Translations under genes and position numbers: made by a program
Shown: piece after piece, positions 8,732-17,511 of the stretch
Numbering within the stretch: the first letter of the stretch is position 1
How the letters are laid out: the number at the start of each line of letters is the position of its first letter
The notes under the pieces: model-generated
Databases searched by the model: none
Seen by the model: only the letters and a program-made list of their open reading frames with translations
What the model was told of the DNA's origin: nothing
Assembly: GCA_002385665.1 (NCBI GenBank)
Contig: DGDX01000107.1
Span: 1 to 39,000, forward strand
DNA: 39,000 bases
Origin: Firmicutes bacterium UBA3941
GTDB lineage: Bacteria; Bacillota; Clostridia; Caldicoprobacterales; UBA3941
Direction: 5' to 3'

Positions 8732-9142
8732 TTATGCAATATACTTCTTTAAAAAGGTAGGAACGCTATCAGGATCACCGTTCATAGAAATTGTAAAGCT
8801 AATATTAAATTTCTCCGAAATCTTAGTTATATCCGAGATCCAATCACCGATATCAGCCAAATCCTCATTTAGATATTCCAAAAGTCCGTCTATGAAGATC
8901 CTTTCAATGTCATAGTTTTGTGCTATAATCCCACTCAAAAATCCATAAAACACATTGAAATCCCTTATATCAAAATCCCTGAGCTGTATCAACCGAATTC
9001 TGTGGTTCAATTCAATCATCCTGCGTCTTTCCCCGCTGATAAAGACAATTTCACCCTTGGTTTCATCCAAAGCTTTGTTGGCCATGTTCACCAAGGTCTT
9101 GGTCTTCCCGGTACCCTTGCCACCGACCACTGCTTGTATCAT
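8732..9142 (-). CDS. Small P-loop ATPase of unknown function, 136 aa
   Basis: I do not recognise a characterised family. A Walker A motif GGKGTGKTK lies at residues 7-15, right at the N-terminus. A hydrophobic strand ending in Asp (IERIFIDGL, about 80-88) can serve as Walker B. SGERRR (36-41) and a short C-terminal domain follow; there is no signal peptide or membrane segment. Similar short P-loop proteins occur in Clostridia and are sometimes labelled PilT-like, but the HKT and Asp-box motifs of PilT are absent. The start has GGGAGG eight bases upstream. It is a single-gene unit with its own terminator and an upstream inverted repeat near the likely promoter. Confidence 0.75.
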   Translation of the reverse strand: MIQAVVGGKGTGKTKTLVNMANKALDETKGEIVFISGERRRMIELNHRIRLIQLRDFDIRDFNVFYGFLSGIIAQNYDIERIFIDGLLEYLNEDLADIGDWISDITKISEKFNISFTISMNGDPDSVPTFLKKYIA

Positions 9143-9188
9143 GTTGACCGCCTCCCACCATATTATTTCACTGTTTTAACTAGGTTTT

Positions 9189-9222
9189 ATTATATCATGA
9201 GGGCAAACCTTAATTGGTTTGC
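9189..9222 (-). promoter_or_regulatory. Putative promoter with overlapping 7-bp inverted repeat
   Basis: A perfect -10 (TATAAT on the complement, 9189-9194) lies 47 bases ahead of the P-loop gene. No good -35 is visible. In its place is the inverted repeat GCAAACC (9203-9209) / GGTTTGC (9216-9222), as expected for an operator. A second copy of the ATGATATAATAA element lies near 9288-9300. Confidence 0.4.
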
Positions 9223-9351
9223 TTCACGCCGATTCAATAAATAAATGCATTAAATAAAACCCTAAAAGTTCTATCTCCTTAATTGCATTTATTATATCAT
9301 AATAAAAATTTCTTTACCATAGTCATATAGATTTATCCCTACAAAGAGGAA

Positions 9352-9384
9352 CCAGGGCCTTAGGGGAATTTCCCCACAGCCCTA
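9352..9384 (-). terminator. Hairpin directly after typA
   Basis: CCAGGGC / GCCCTAG outer stem with an inner GGGGAATTTCCCC palindrome, starting at the typA stop codon. The T-run is strong on the plus strand and weak on the minus strand. Confidence 0.5.
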
Positions 9385-11199
9385 GTTTTTTTTATGTTTC
9401 CGCTTCCTTAGGGAAGTGTTTAGAATCTCCTTACGAATCCTAATATCCTTTGGCGTTATCTCTACCAGTTCATCATCATCAATAAATTCCAGAGCTTCCT
9501 CCAAAGTCAACTCCCGTTTGGGAGTAAGGCGCAATGCCTCGTCGGATCCAGCAGCCCTTACATTTGATGCATGCTTCCTTTTACATACATTTATCTCTAT
9601 GTCCCCCTGACGGTTGTTTTCTCCTATAACCATACCCTCATATACCATAGTCCCCGGTCCTATGAAAAGGGTTCCTCTTTCTTGAGCGTTGTATAATCCA
9701 TAGGTTGTCGCCTCGCCCTGATCAAAGGCTATCAATGAACCCTGCTGGCGGGATGGAATGTCCCCTTTGTAGGGATGATATCCCTCGAAGGTAGAATTTA
9801 ATATTCCCTCACCCCTGGTATCTGTCAGAAACTCAGAACGATATCCAAAAAGTCCGCGAGCCGGTACAGAGAATTCCAACTTTACACGGCCTCCCCTGCT
9901 CTCTCCAATCCTTATGATCTCGCCTTTCCGTCTCCCCAACTTCTCAATAACTGTTCCCATATACAGGTCTGGTACATCCACCAGGACCCTTTCAATAGGT
10001 TCATGAAGTCTGCCGCCTATGGTTTCATAGATAACCCTGGGTTTTGAAACCTGGAATTCATAGCCTTCCCGTCTCATATTCTCAATCAAAATGGAAAGAT
10101 GAAGTTCTCCCCTCCCAGAAACCACAAAGGCATCGGGTGAATCGGTCTCCTCTACCTTCAGACTTACGTCGGAATATGTTTCCTTGAACAAACGCTCCCT
10201 TAGGTTTCTGGAGGTCACATATGTCCCGTCCTGACCTGCAAAGGGGCTGGTATTCACCGAAAAAGTCATAGATATGGTAGGCTTGGATATCTCAACAAAT
10301 GGCAAGGGTTCAGGATGTTCCGTATCGCATATAGTATCACCTATATTTATACCCTCCACCCCTGATACCGCTACAATATCCCCCATATCGGCATGTTCAA
10401 CGGGTACTCTTTTTAGTCCATCGAAAAGATACAGATTAGTTATCTTAACCCTTTTATGTCCGTCACCATAGCTACACAACAAGGCCTCCTGACCTACATC
10501 TATATGCCCTCGTTCAATTTTACCTATAGCTATCCTTCCAACATAATCGTTATAGTCTAATGTGGACACCAGCAGCTGAAGGGGAGCGAGGCCATCCCCC
10601 TTTGGCCCTGGTATATACTCCAAAATGGTCTCGAAAAGAGCGGACATATCCTGTCCAATTTCATCAATATCTCGAGATGATGTCCCCTCCTTTGCCGATG
10701 TATAGACAAAAGGGCAATCCAATTGTTCTTCATCTGCACCCAAATCTATAAGCAGATCCAACACCTCATCAACTACTTCCACTGGCCTGGCATCAGGCCT
10801 GTCTATCTTGTTGATGACCACTATTACAGGATGGCTTAGTTCCAATGCCTTGGACAGCACAAATCTTGTTTGAGGCATGGGCCCTTCAAAGGCATCCACC
10901 AATAGGAGGACTCCATCTACCATCTTTAGTACCCTCTCCACTTCGCCGCCGAAATCGGCATGCCCCGGGGTATCTACGATATTTATCTTTATCCCTTTAT
11001 AGGAAACCGCAGTATTTTTGGATAATATGGTAATCCCACGCTCTCTCTCTATATCGTTGGAATCCATAACCCTGTCCTGAACCTGCTGATTTGCACGAAA
11101 AACCCCGCTTTGCTTTAATAGCTGATCCACTAAGGACGTTTTCCCATGATCAACATGGGCAATTATGGCTATATTTCGAATGTCTTCTCTCGTATTCAT
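9382..11199 (-). CDS. typA: Ribosome-binding GTPase TypA/BipA, 605 aa
   Basis: Translational GTPase of the EF-G family that binds 70S ribosomes and helps large-subunit assembly and growth under stress. The G domain has G1 AHVDHGKTS (14-22), the switch region [14 protein letters not shown]3 [15 protein letters not shown] and G4 [10 protein letters not shown], then EF-G-like domains II, III and V and the BipA-specific C-terminus ([45 protein letters not shown]). Length is normal. The start is uncertain: MNTREDIRN at 11199 matches the family, and an ATG at 11220 in the same frame is possible; neither has a strong ribosome site. It stands alone between noncoding stretches. Confidence 0.95.
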   Translation of the reverse strand: MNTREDIRNIAIIAHVDHGKTSLVDQLLKQSGVFRANQQVQDRVMDSNDIERERGITILSKNTAVSYKGIKINIVDTPGHADFGGEVERVLKMVDGVLLLVDAFEGPMPQTRFVLSKALELSHPVIVVINKIDRPDARPVEVVDEVLDLLIDLGADEEQLDCPFVYTSAKEGTSSRDIDEIGQDMSALFETILEYIPGPKGDGLAPLQLLVSTLDYNDYVGRIAIGKIERGHIDVGQEALLCSYGDGHKRVKITNLYLFDGLKRVPVEHADMGDIVAVSGVEGINIGDTICDTEHPEPLPFVEISKPTISMTFSVNTSPFAGQDGTYVTSRNLRERLFKETYSDVSLKVEETDSPDAFVVSGRGELHLSILIENMRREGYEFQVSKPRVIYETIGGRLHEPIERVLVDVPDLYMGTVIEKLGRRKGEIIRIGESRGGRVKLEFSVPARGLFGYRSEFLTDTRGEGILNSTFEGYHPYKGDIPSRQQGSLIAFDQGEATTYGLYNAQERGTLFIGPGTMVYEGMVIGENNRQGDIEINVCKRKHASNVRAAGSDEALRLTPKRELTLEEALEFIDDDELVEITPKDIRIRKEILNTSLRKRKHKKN

Positions 11200-11220
11200 A
11201 ATCTTGGTGTTAAGCCTCAT

Positions 11221-11562
11221 AATCTAAATCATGAGGGTGAATACCCGTTCTCCTCTCTGTATATAGGCTTATTTCGTTTCCATATTTCTTAAGTTACACA
11301 AACTCAACCGTTTGCATATCCAATATCTGTAAATATTCCCTCATTGGTTAATTTAACGCTTGTACTAGTCAATCATATGCCGGTAATGGCTATTGACCGC
11401 TACTTCTTATCAACAGATCATTACCTAAGATTATGAACTAGCAGCAGAGGTTAATATAATACTTCGATATAACAGTAAGATTATAACAGTATGAGGTTTC
11501 AAAATCAAATACATTATCTCTCCTATTATTAAAAGCCTGGTTATTAATTAATAACACATAAA
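11221..11562. other. Noncoding gap with a short direct repeat
   Basis: No open frame with a ribosome site. The only structure I see is TATAACAGTA repeated at 11468-11477 and 11482-11491 (period 14). The typA promoter must lie here, but no clear -35/-10 pair stands out. Confidence 0.4.
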
Positions 11563-11586
11563 AACAGGGCCATTGATGACCCTGTT
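11563..11586 (-). terminator. Intrinsic terminator of thiT
   Basis: AACAGGG / CCCTGTT stem followed on the minus strand by TTTATG, 24 bases after the thiT stop. Confidence 0.8.
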
Positions 11587-11609
11587 CTAATTTGCTCTCT
11601 CGCATTTCC

Positions 11610-12257
11610 CTATATCCTGTTTTTGAGTGTATTTAACATTGTTTTCACTTGTGGTATAAAGGATACCGCTAAGCATATCACAGTCTCTGTACCAATAATT
11701 AAAAGGTTTACAAGCAGTGAATACAGGATTGTGTTCATACCTTCTGGCGCATACTCACCAAAAAATATCACGCCTGATAAAAATGAACAGAAAAATCGTA
11801 AAAATCCTCCCAAGGCTATACCCTTATGAAGGTTGTTTTTAAAATAGCCGGCAAAGCCTAAGACAGTGTAGGCTATTACATAATCCAATAAAACCTGCAC
11901 CCAATGGACTATATAGGGTCCCTGGATCAGCTGCAAAAGGCCATATGCCGTACCGGCGGCTAACCCAGCTTTAACACCAAAAAAGTAGGCAAAGACGAAT
12001 AAGGGTAACATACTGGCAGGTGTTATCGACCCTCCCTGGGGCCATCTGTATAGCCTTATATATGACAGGACAAAAGAAATTGCTATAGATAATCCTGCAT
12101 ATACTACCACTTTAGTATTATAGTGTTCAGCCTTTTTCTTCGATAATGCTAAATAGACTATGAAGCCTATAACAAGAATAACAAGTATAGCTATCGTTAT
12201 GGGCTTTAACTCAGTCAATTTAGAAAACATCGTCTTAAGATATTCAAATACAGGCAT
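11610..12257 (-). CDS. thiT: Thiamine ECF transporter S component ThiT, 215 aa
   Basis: Integral membrane substrate-binding subunit for thiamine of the energy-coupling-factor transporters; the EcfA/EcfT module is not in the window. About six hydrophobic segments are visible, the first at residues 20-38. YRWPQGGSITPASMLPLFVFAYFFGVKAGLAAG is the conserved ThiT region with the thiamine-contacting Trp and the small-residue contact face for EcfT; a TM segment around VQVLLDYVIAYTVLGFAGYF follows. The start at 12257 follows GAAGGGGGTGA; the frame is open 32 codons further up, but that part is riboswitch expression platform. A TPP riboswitch directly upstream confirms the thiamine link. Confidence 0.95.
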   Translation of the reverse strand: MPVFEYLKTMFSKLTELKPITIAILVILVIGFIVYLALSKKKAEHYNTKVVVYAGLSIAISFVLSYIRLYRWPQGGSITPASMLPLFVFAYFFGVKAGLAAGTAYGLLQLIQGPYIVHWVQVLLDYVIAYTVLGFAGYFKNNLHKGIALGGFLRFFCSFLSGVIFFGEYAPEGMNTILYSLLVNLLIIGTETVICLAVSFIPQVKTMLNTLKNRI

Positions 12258-12263
12258 GGATTC

Positions 12264-12336
12264 ACCCCCTTCCATAAAGTATTGCGTACGCAATTGGGGG
12301 TTAATAAATAAGAAACGCAAGCTATTCATGCTTGCG
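12264..12336 (-). promoter_or_regulatory. Expression platform of the TPP riboswitch (terminator plus SD-masking stem)
   Basis: Minus-strand order: CGCAAGC (12336-12330) / GCTTGCG (12322-12316) with TTTCTTATTTATT is an intrinsic terminator. Then ACCCCC (12301-12296) can pair with the GGGGGT ribosome site (12269-12264), closing over the perfect palindrome ATTGCGTACGCAAT (12281-12294). Confidence 0.7.
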
Positions 12337-12354
12337 CGCAATGTTGATTTCATT

Positions 12355-12436
12355 ACACGCTTCCCTTCGTTGGAATTATCCTTACAGGTTCAAAGGGTCG
12401 GTGAACATCACCATCTCAGCCATTAAGCTCCCCTAG
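12355..12436 (-). ncRNA. TPP (THI-box) riboswitch controlling thiT
   Basis: On the complement, the conserved blocks appear in order: GGGGAGC (12433-12427), GGCTGAGA (to 12415), ACCCTTTGAACCTG, then GATAATTCCAACGAAGGGAAGCG. The P2/J3-2 core CTGAGA and the pyrophosphate-sensor helix sequence are intact, so the aptamer should bind thiamine pyrophosphate. It switches off thiT when TPP is abundant. Confidence 0.96.
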
Positions 12437-12464
12437 CGTATACATTTTATTAACTTATATGTTT

Positions 12465-12493
12465 ATTTTAATCTATCCAGCCTGGTTTGTCAA
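12465..12493 (-). promoter_or_regulatory. Sigma-A promoter of the TPP-riboswitch/thiT transcript
   Basis: On the complement, TTGACA (12488-12493), a 17-base spacer and TAAAAT (12465-12470). The aptamer begins about 25 bases after the expected start site. Confidence 0.85.
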
Positions 12494-12517
12494 AGTCCTT
12501 TTACTATCCGATACCGT

Positions 12518-14098
12518 TTATTCTTGAATAATAGCCGGGTTTCGTATAAAAGGCTCGCTAAACTCTAGATTTCCAAAGGATTTTACAACCTTTCCCCCTA
12601 CCAAAAACTGTACTTCCTTAATGTTGGATGTATTGACTGGATCTGTAAGGGAATTAACCATAGCATACAGGGTCATTAGTGCACCTGTACTTCCCATTTT
12701 ATTGCCGTCTAAGCTTTCAGGAAGATCCACCATTACCGTTCTGTTATTTGAATCCATCCATACCCTAATATCACCTTTAGAAATTTCCGGGGGAATAACA
12801 GCTACATGATCTGTGTCCTCTCGGGGACCCAATATCAATTCATCTATGATGGTTTTTGCTATCTGTACATTTTCCCTGCTCATGGCCCTGTATTCGGGGA
12901 TTAAGAAGGTGGAATCAGCGTTTGCAAAGTATATTTTTATTTTTCTGCCCAGTTTATTGGAAAAATTCTTTGTGGTTAAGGGCTTAGTCAAGTCAATTTC
13001 ATATAGGGGGGTATCCACATAATCGCCATACCTATTCTGGTAGAATATCTTTACCCCATCAACATTGTTAAGGCCTTGTAGATTATATACAATAGAGCTT
13101 AAAATAATCGACTCCCTGTTTCTATTCAGTTCAGCCTTCGCCTGGACCTCCTGGGGATCTTCCTTTTTACCCTTGCTTCTGGAGGTACCCTCTTCAGTAA
13201 AAGGGACTTTTAGCTCTTTCGAGAAATATAGGGCGACTATTCTTGATTCTCCATTATCATCATCCATCAGTTTAATATCCAACAACTGAGTGCCCTGAGG
13301 TAGTACCGGATAGAGCCCTTCTGAAACACTTATGGGTCCTTTTATAAGTTCTTCTATTATAGCCCTGGCAATACCTCCATTCTTAACACTTATGGTTCTT
13401 ATCTCGGACAGTAGGTACTGCCCCCTAAAATCGCGGAAAAAGAGTTCCCAGTTTATCTCTTTAATATTATCCTGTGTTGGGTCATTACCCTGGGTTGCTA
13501 TCAACTCGTTTAAATTATTCGTGGTTCTAACCAGCACCCCCAGGGATTCGGTGCCATCTGTACCATCCCGGGTTAACTCCTTACCATCGATATTAATTTT
13601 CACATATTTAATCTTTTCCTGCTCCGTAAGGGTATTTACCAAGGCAGTGCGTGCAACCAGCAGGTCCTCAGCATCCAGGAATTCATGAGATAGATTGATA
13701 TTTACTATGTTATCAATTTGTTGAATTTCTAACACCTTAGTCTTGCTGGGGATAACTGGCTGTAGTTCCTTTGAAATCGGTCCCCTGATCAGTCCCTCCA
13801 CCACCTCAACCATGAAGGAATCCATATCAGTCGCCAATATCTTACGCGATTCGCTAACCAGTTTGTTGTTTTCTTTGTCCCAGAAATATAGTGACGCGCT
13901 TTGCTGTATAATGGATCTTTCATGGTCTTCCTCAACTATATCGTCCTCAGTTAAAGCACTGTCAAATATTTCTGCTTTTTCCGAATCATCTATTACATCT
14001 TTCTTTATTAGCCCCTCTGGAGGCTTGTTTATACCTCCGCATCCGGAGACCAATATAACAAGTAGAGTTACTATAAAAATATACGCTGTCCTTTTCAA
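12518..14098 (-). CDS. Lipoprotein with three tandem GerMN domains, 526 aa
   Basis: Exported lipoprotein: signal MKRTAYIFIVTLLVILVSGC with lipobox VSGC and lipidated Cys20. Three repeats of the GerMN fold follow, near residues 68-177, 218-367 and 387-507. Each has the strand/helix pattern LYF...LVSESR, VEGLIRGP / IEELIKGP / IDELILGP, then VIPSKTKVL / VLPQGTQLL / VIPPE. The last ends in the GerM-like FGNLEFSEPF. Bacillus GerM (sporulation and germination) has two such domains. The start is a TTG with AGGGGGG seven bases upstream; a longer frame begins inside the upstream gene but would spoil the signal peptide. It is the last gene of RR-HK-GerMN-GerMN. A role in envelope or spore-wall sensing is inferred. 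Confidence 0.85.
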   Translation of the reverse strand: MKRTAYIFIVTLLVILVSGCGGINKPPEGLIKKDVIDDSEKAEIFDSALTEDDIVEEDHERSIIQQSASLYFWDKENNKLVSESRKILATDMDSFMVEVVEGLIRGPISKELQPVIPSKTKVLEIQQIDNIVNINLSHEFLDAEDLLVARTALVNTLTEQEKIKYVKINIDGKELTRDGTDGTESLGVLVRTTNNLNELIATQGNDPTQDNIKEINWELFFRDFRGQYLLSEIRTISVKNGGIARAIIEELIKGPISVSEGLYPVLPQGTQLLDIKLMDDDNGESRIVALYFSKELKVPFTEEGTSRSKGKKEDPQEVQAKAELNRNRESIILSSIVYNLQGLNNVDGVKIFYQNRYGDYVDTPLYEIDLTKPLTTKNFSNKLGRKIKIYFANADSTFLIPEYRAMSRENVQIAKTIIDELILGPREDTDHVAVIPPEISKGDIRVWMDSNNRTVMVDLPESLDGNKMGSTGALMTLYAMVNSLTDPVNTSNIKEVQFLVGGKVVKSFGNLEFSEPFIRNPAIIQE

Positions 14099-14118
14099 AA
14101 TGTTTCCCCCCTGTTCCA

Positions 14119-15150
14119 TCAACGGAACTCACTAACAAAGTCGGGTAGCTTTACCTTCCAGATATTATCTTCGTCCACCACACTAATCATATCCCCTTGT
14201 CTCTTTTCCTTTTTTCCAGATGTAAAGGTGACATTGTATGATACAGTAACAAAGGCTTTGCCATCCGGTTTTATTTCCTCATCAGTAATGAAAGTATTTT
14301 CCAGTTCTATGCTCGCCACTACCGCCGACCACAGGCTAGCTAATTCTTCCTTGCTTGGGAGACTATCCTTCCCCATGGTTTCCTTTGCAAGCAAGGGATA
14401 AACTCTATCCCATTTGGGTTCCCCCACTAAGCCCCTAAAAACTAAATCAACGGACTTCGATGGGGTTAATATATAGGACCTATCCCTATTTAGGGCCACC
14501 AACACAGCATTTGCAAACTGCCCATCTTCCGATTCAGCTGATTCAGGAAACATCAACTTGCCCAATTCCTTATCCATATCCGCATAGGATACAGCCCGAT
14601 TTTCAACTAAAAATTTAACTTGATTAACACCTTCCAATTCTGTTAACGAATCTACTATTGAATAAATACCCAGGCGTTTCATCTCGGCTTTTACAATAGC
14701 CCTTTTGTCTTCGGGTATCTCCTCCTTGCCGGGGATCTCATTTAGACTGATGTCATCGGTAAACTCCTTGCTTAAGTTAACAAATACAGTTTCACCTTTT
14801 CTAGTCACATCCAGAACTTTCACCCCCGCAGGCATTATTGAAATCCGGTCGTGCTGACTGGGGCCTTTCAGGAGTTCCTCAACCAATAGCTGTTCTACAG
14901 ATTGCTTATCCCTAACAGCTGTCCTAATCTCCGGTACCAAATAATCAGAAAATTTATGCTTGAAGTAGAGGGTAAAGGTATATTCTTCCGGCCTGGGATC
15001 CGGATCTATTGATAAGACCTTCTCGTTAGTGATCTGATTGCCCTCTTCTTTTTTTTCGTTGTTATAATCCTTACCGCCCATGGCACTACAACCGGTAACT
15101 ATAATTACCAGTATCGTAAAAAGGATTATATGCCAAAATTTCTTACCCAA
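14119..15150 (-). CDS. GerMN-domain lipoprotein, 343 aa
   Basis: Lipoprotein: signal MGKKFWHIILFTILVIIVTGC, lipobox VTGC, lipidated Cys21. One GerMN domain lies near residues 57-197 (FTLYFKHKFSDYLVPEIRTA, VEELLKGPSQHDRISIMPAGVKVLDV, VKFLVENRAVSYADM). The C-terminal 130 residues (from about 210) are a separate alpha/beta domain ending FTSGKKEKRQGDMISVVDEDNIWKVKLP, which looks like an NTF2-type cone fold, though I am not certain. The TTG start follows GGAGGT six bases upstream; the frame is open 28 codons further, without a ribosome site. The next GerMN gene starts 20 bases after its stop and the sensor kinase lies 99 bases upstream, so a functional link to the kinase is likely. Confidence 0.83.
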   Translation of the reverse strand: MGKKFWHIILFTILVIIVTGCSAMGGKDYNNEKKEEGNQITNEKVLSIDPDPRPEEYTFTLYFKHKFSDYLVPEIRTAVRDKQSVEQLLVEELLKGPSQHDRISIMPAGVKVLDVTRKGETVFVNLSKEFTDDISLNEIPGKEEIPEDKRAIVKAEMKRLGIYSIVDSLTELEGVNQVKFLVENRAVSYADMDKELGKLMFPESAESEDGQFANAVLVALNRDRSYILTPSKSVDLVFRGLVGEPKWDRVYPLLAKETMGKDSLPSKEELASLWSAVVASIELENTFITDEEIKPDGKAFVTVSYNVTFTSGKKEKRQGDMISVVDEDNIWKVKLPDFVSEFR

Positions 15151-15249
15151 AGTTCCACCTCCGGTTCCTACTGGGTCATGAACACATATATTATAGGGGA
15201 TTAACATTACAAAAGGTTTAAGCAAGGTTAACATTTTAATAAAGCATGA

Positions 15250-16743
15250 TTATACTTCACCCTCCCAAAGGGGCAGATTAATTGTAAAAGTGGTTCCCCT
15301 TCCCTCTTCACTATCCACTTTTATACTGCCCCCATGTAATAGTATAATTCTATGCGTAATGGACAGGCCCAATCCCGTTCCTCCGGTATACCTGGATCTG
15401 GCTTTATCAACCCGGAAGAAACGATCAAATATATGGGGGATGTCTTCCTTGGGAATACCTATACCAGTATCCGAAATCTTTATAATTGCCTGATCCTCCT
15501 CTTCGTAGACATCCACCATAACCCGGCCCCCATCCGGTGTGTATTTAATGGCATTGTCCACCAAATTACTAATAGCTTGCTGTAATCTTACGGCATTCCC
15601 CGTCGTCATCGTTCTATCCTGAATTCTGGTATGCAAACTTATATTTTTGTCCTTAGCCAGGACATTTAGCCCTCTAACGGTCTTCTCCACCAGATGGGAT
15701 AGATCCACTACCTCCTCTTTCTCGCTCACCTTCTCATGGGCGTCTATCTCAACCAGGGATAATAAATCTGTTATAATTGCATTTAAACGATCAATCTCCG
15801 CATTAATATCAGTTAAGAATTCAGTGTAAATATCTGAGACATCGCCACCCATATGAATCAAGGATTCAGCCAAAACCTTGATAGCACTTAGTGGGGTTTT
15901 TAGTTCATGAGATGCATTGGAGACAAACTCATTCCTAGCTCTGTCCAGGTTCTCCAACTTTTCGCTCATGATATTAAAGGCTTCTCCCAATTCACGGAAT
16001 TCACCAATGCCCCTAACTTTGACCCTCTGGCCCAGGTGACCTTGACCCATTTTACGAATTACATCCGTCAATGATTTTATTGGTCTGGTTATATATGCAC
16101 TTATACCAAAACTAACCAAAATAACAAACACAACGATGAGAAAAGATGATCTAAAGAGCATTATTCTTACCGCTTCAAGAATTTCACCTATGTCTGAAAG
16201 AGAGGTAGATATAATAACTGCACCAATTATTTTTTGGCTATCATATATAATAGGAGAAAATGAATACATTACCCATTTTTGTCCGTACAACCTATCCCCT
16301 ATGTGTAAAACTGTAGGATCTATATCTTTACCCAGTAGCAAATCATCTACTATAGGAAAATCATTTCGGAGGTTTCTCTTTAAAAATCCATTATCACTCA
16401 AGTCGTTATATGAATCAAAATCTACAATACCGTTGGCATCTAAGACGAGTATTCGGGTAGGCTGACCCCCCTCACGATACATTATTTCTTCCCCTATTTG
16501 GCTGATGGTAAATATTATATTTTCCTTTATTGCAGTATCTGAACTAGAATAATCCTTGGATATGACTTGGGCTACCTGTACCGCATAAGCCCTAAATCGT
16601 TCTTTCTTATCATGGATCTGGCGATTTTCAAATAACTTCAGTATCGTTAGATTGGTAACCACAAAGCCTATCCCAATAAGTATGAGATAGGCAATTGCAA
16701 TTCTCCATCGTAGACTATGAAAGGTTTTTTTATTTATCCACAA
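15250..16743 (-). CDS. Membrane sensor histidine kinase, PhoR/WalK type, 497 aa
   Basis: Topology and domains: TM1 (13-36), an extracellular sensor (about 37-196, with a PAS/CACHE-like strand ILVLDANGIVDFDS), TM2 (197-218), HAMP (219-270), HisKA with phospho-His279 in ASHELKTPLSAIK, and HATPase_c with N box NLVDNAIKYTP, G1 DTGIGIP, F box and G2 GTGLGLS. All catalytic boxes are intact. The start is a TTG that overlaps the response-regulator stop by 14 bases, with GGGG seven bases upstream, so translation is coupled. Its cognate regulator is the upstream gene. The two GerMN lipoproteins downstream sit outside the membrane where the sensor domain is. The signal is unknown; a cell-wall cue is an inference. 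Confidence 0.93.
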   Translation of the reverse strand: MWINKKTFHSLRWRIAIAYLILIGIGFVVTNLTILKLFENRQIHDKKERFRAYAVQVAQVISKDYSSSDTAIKENIIFTISQIGEEIMYREGGQPTRILVLDANGIVDFDSYNDLSDNGFLKRNLRNDFPIVDDLLLGKDIDPTVLHIGDRLYGQKWVMYSFSPIIYDSQKIIGAVIISTSLSDIGEILEAVRIMLFRSSFLIVVFVILVSFGISAYITRPIKSLTDVIRKMGQGHLGQRVKVRGIGEFRELGEAFNIMSEKLENLDRARNEFVSNASHELKTPLSAIKVLAESLIHMGGDVSDIYTEFLTDINAEIDRLNAIITDLLSLVEIDAHEKVSEKEEVVDLSHLVEKTVRGLNVLAKDKNISLHTRIQDRTMTTGNAVRLQQAISNLVDNAIKYTPDGGRVMVDVYEEEDQAIIKISDTGIGIPKEDIPHIFDRFFRVDKARSRYTGGTGLGLSITHRIILLHGGSIKVDSEEGRGTTFTINLPLWEGEV

Positions 16744-17419
16744 AGTAGTACCCCACTCCCCATTTAGTAAAGATATACTCAGGTTGGCTGGGATTTTTTT
16801 CTATTTTTTCCCTTAGCCTCCGTATATGAACATCAACCGTTCGTAAATCGCCGAGATAATCATATTTCCATACGGTCTCCAGTAAATTCTCTCTACTATA
16901 TACTTTTCCTGGGTTGGAAGCAAATAATTGAAGAAGATCAAATTCTTTGGCGGTCAGATTTACGTCCTTCCCGTCTATAGCTACGCTTCTGTTGGCTATA
17001 TTTATCGTCATATTATGAATTTTTATGACCTGTTCCTGATTCTTGCTTTCGTTATGATTGGACCTCCTAAAAATCGCTTTAATTCTTGCCTTTAGTTCAA
17101 GAATATTGAATGGTTTTGTTATATAATCATCGGCTCCATATTCCAAACCAAGGATTTTATCCATATCTTCGCCTTTAGCAGTAAGCATAATTACAGGAAC
17201 AGAAGATTTCTCACGTATCCGCTGCAGCACCTCAAAACCATTCAACTCGGGAAGCATGACATCCAACACGACTAAATCAAATTCCTCACTGAAGAACTTA
17301 TCAACGGCTTCCTGCCCGTCATAGGCCTCTACAATATTGTATCCGTCCTGTTCCAAACTAAATTTTAGTCCTTTTATGATGGCAGGTTCATCATCTACTA
17401 TCAACAGATTCTTCTGCAT
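16730..17419 (-). CDS. OmpR/PhoB-family response regulator, 229 aa
   Basis: Cytoplasmic DNA-binding regulator. The receiver domain (1-118) has the acidic pair Asp9-Asp10, phospho-acceptor Asp53 (LVVLDVMLPELNG), Thr80 and Lys102 (TKPF). The winged-helix domain (about 130-229) has NLTAKEFDLLQLFASNPGKVYSRENLLETVW and DLRTVDVHIRRLREKIE, typical of PhoB/WalR/MtrA regulators. The ribosome site is AAGGGAAGTG. It is the first gene of the RR-HK-lipoprotein-lipoprotein operon and has its own promoter at about 17512-17540. Its target genes cannot be seen from the sequence. Confidence 0.95.
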   Translation of the reverse strand: MQKNLLIVDDEPAIIKGLKFSLEQDGYNIVEAYDGQEAVDKFFSEEFDLVVLDVMLPELNGFEVLQRIREKSSVPVIMLTAKGEDMDKILGLEYGADDYITKPFNILELKARIKAIFRRSNHNESKNQEQVIKIHNMTINIANRSVAIDGKDVNLTAKEFDLLQLFASNPGKVYSRENLLETVWKYDYLGDLRTVDVHIRRLREKIEKNPSQPEYIFTKWGVGYYFVDK

Positions 17420-17511
17420 TATGCGTCACTTCCCTTTCCTTAATTAAATACCATCTAAAAGTAACCGGTCGGTTGAAATCCTCTGATTTTCTAGCAAATC
17501 ATCACAATTAG

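Noticed and set aside
12258..12353. 32-codon N-terminal extension of thiT
   Set aside because: It lies in the riboswitch expression platform; the ribosome site GGGGGTGA and the family N-terminus point to 12257.
15151..15249. Internal promoter between the sensor kinase and the first GerMN gene (TATAAT at about 15190)
   Set aside because: No acceptable -35 box at 16-18 bases; kept only as a reason to test co-transcription.
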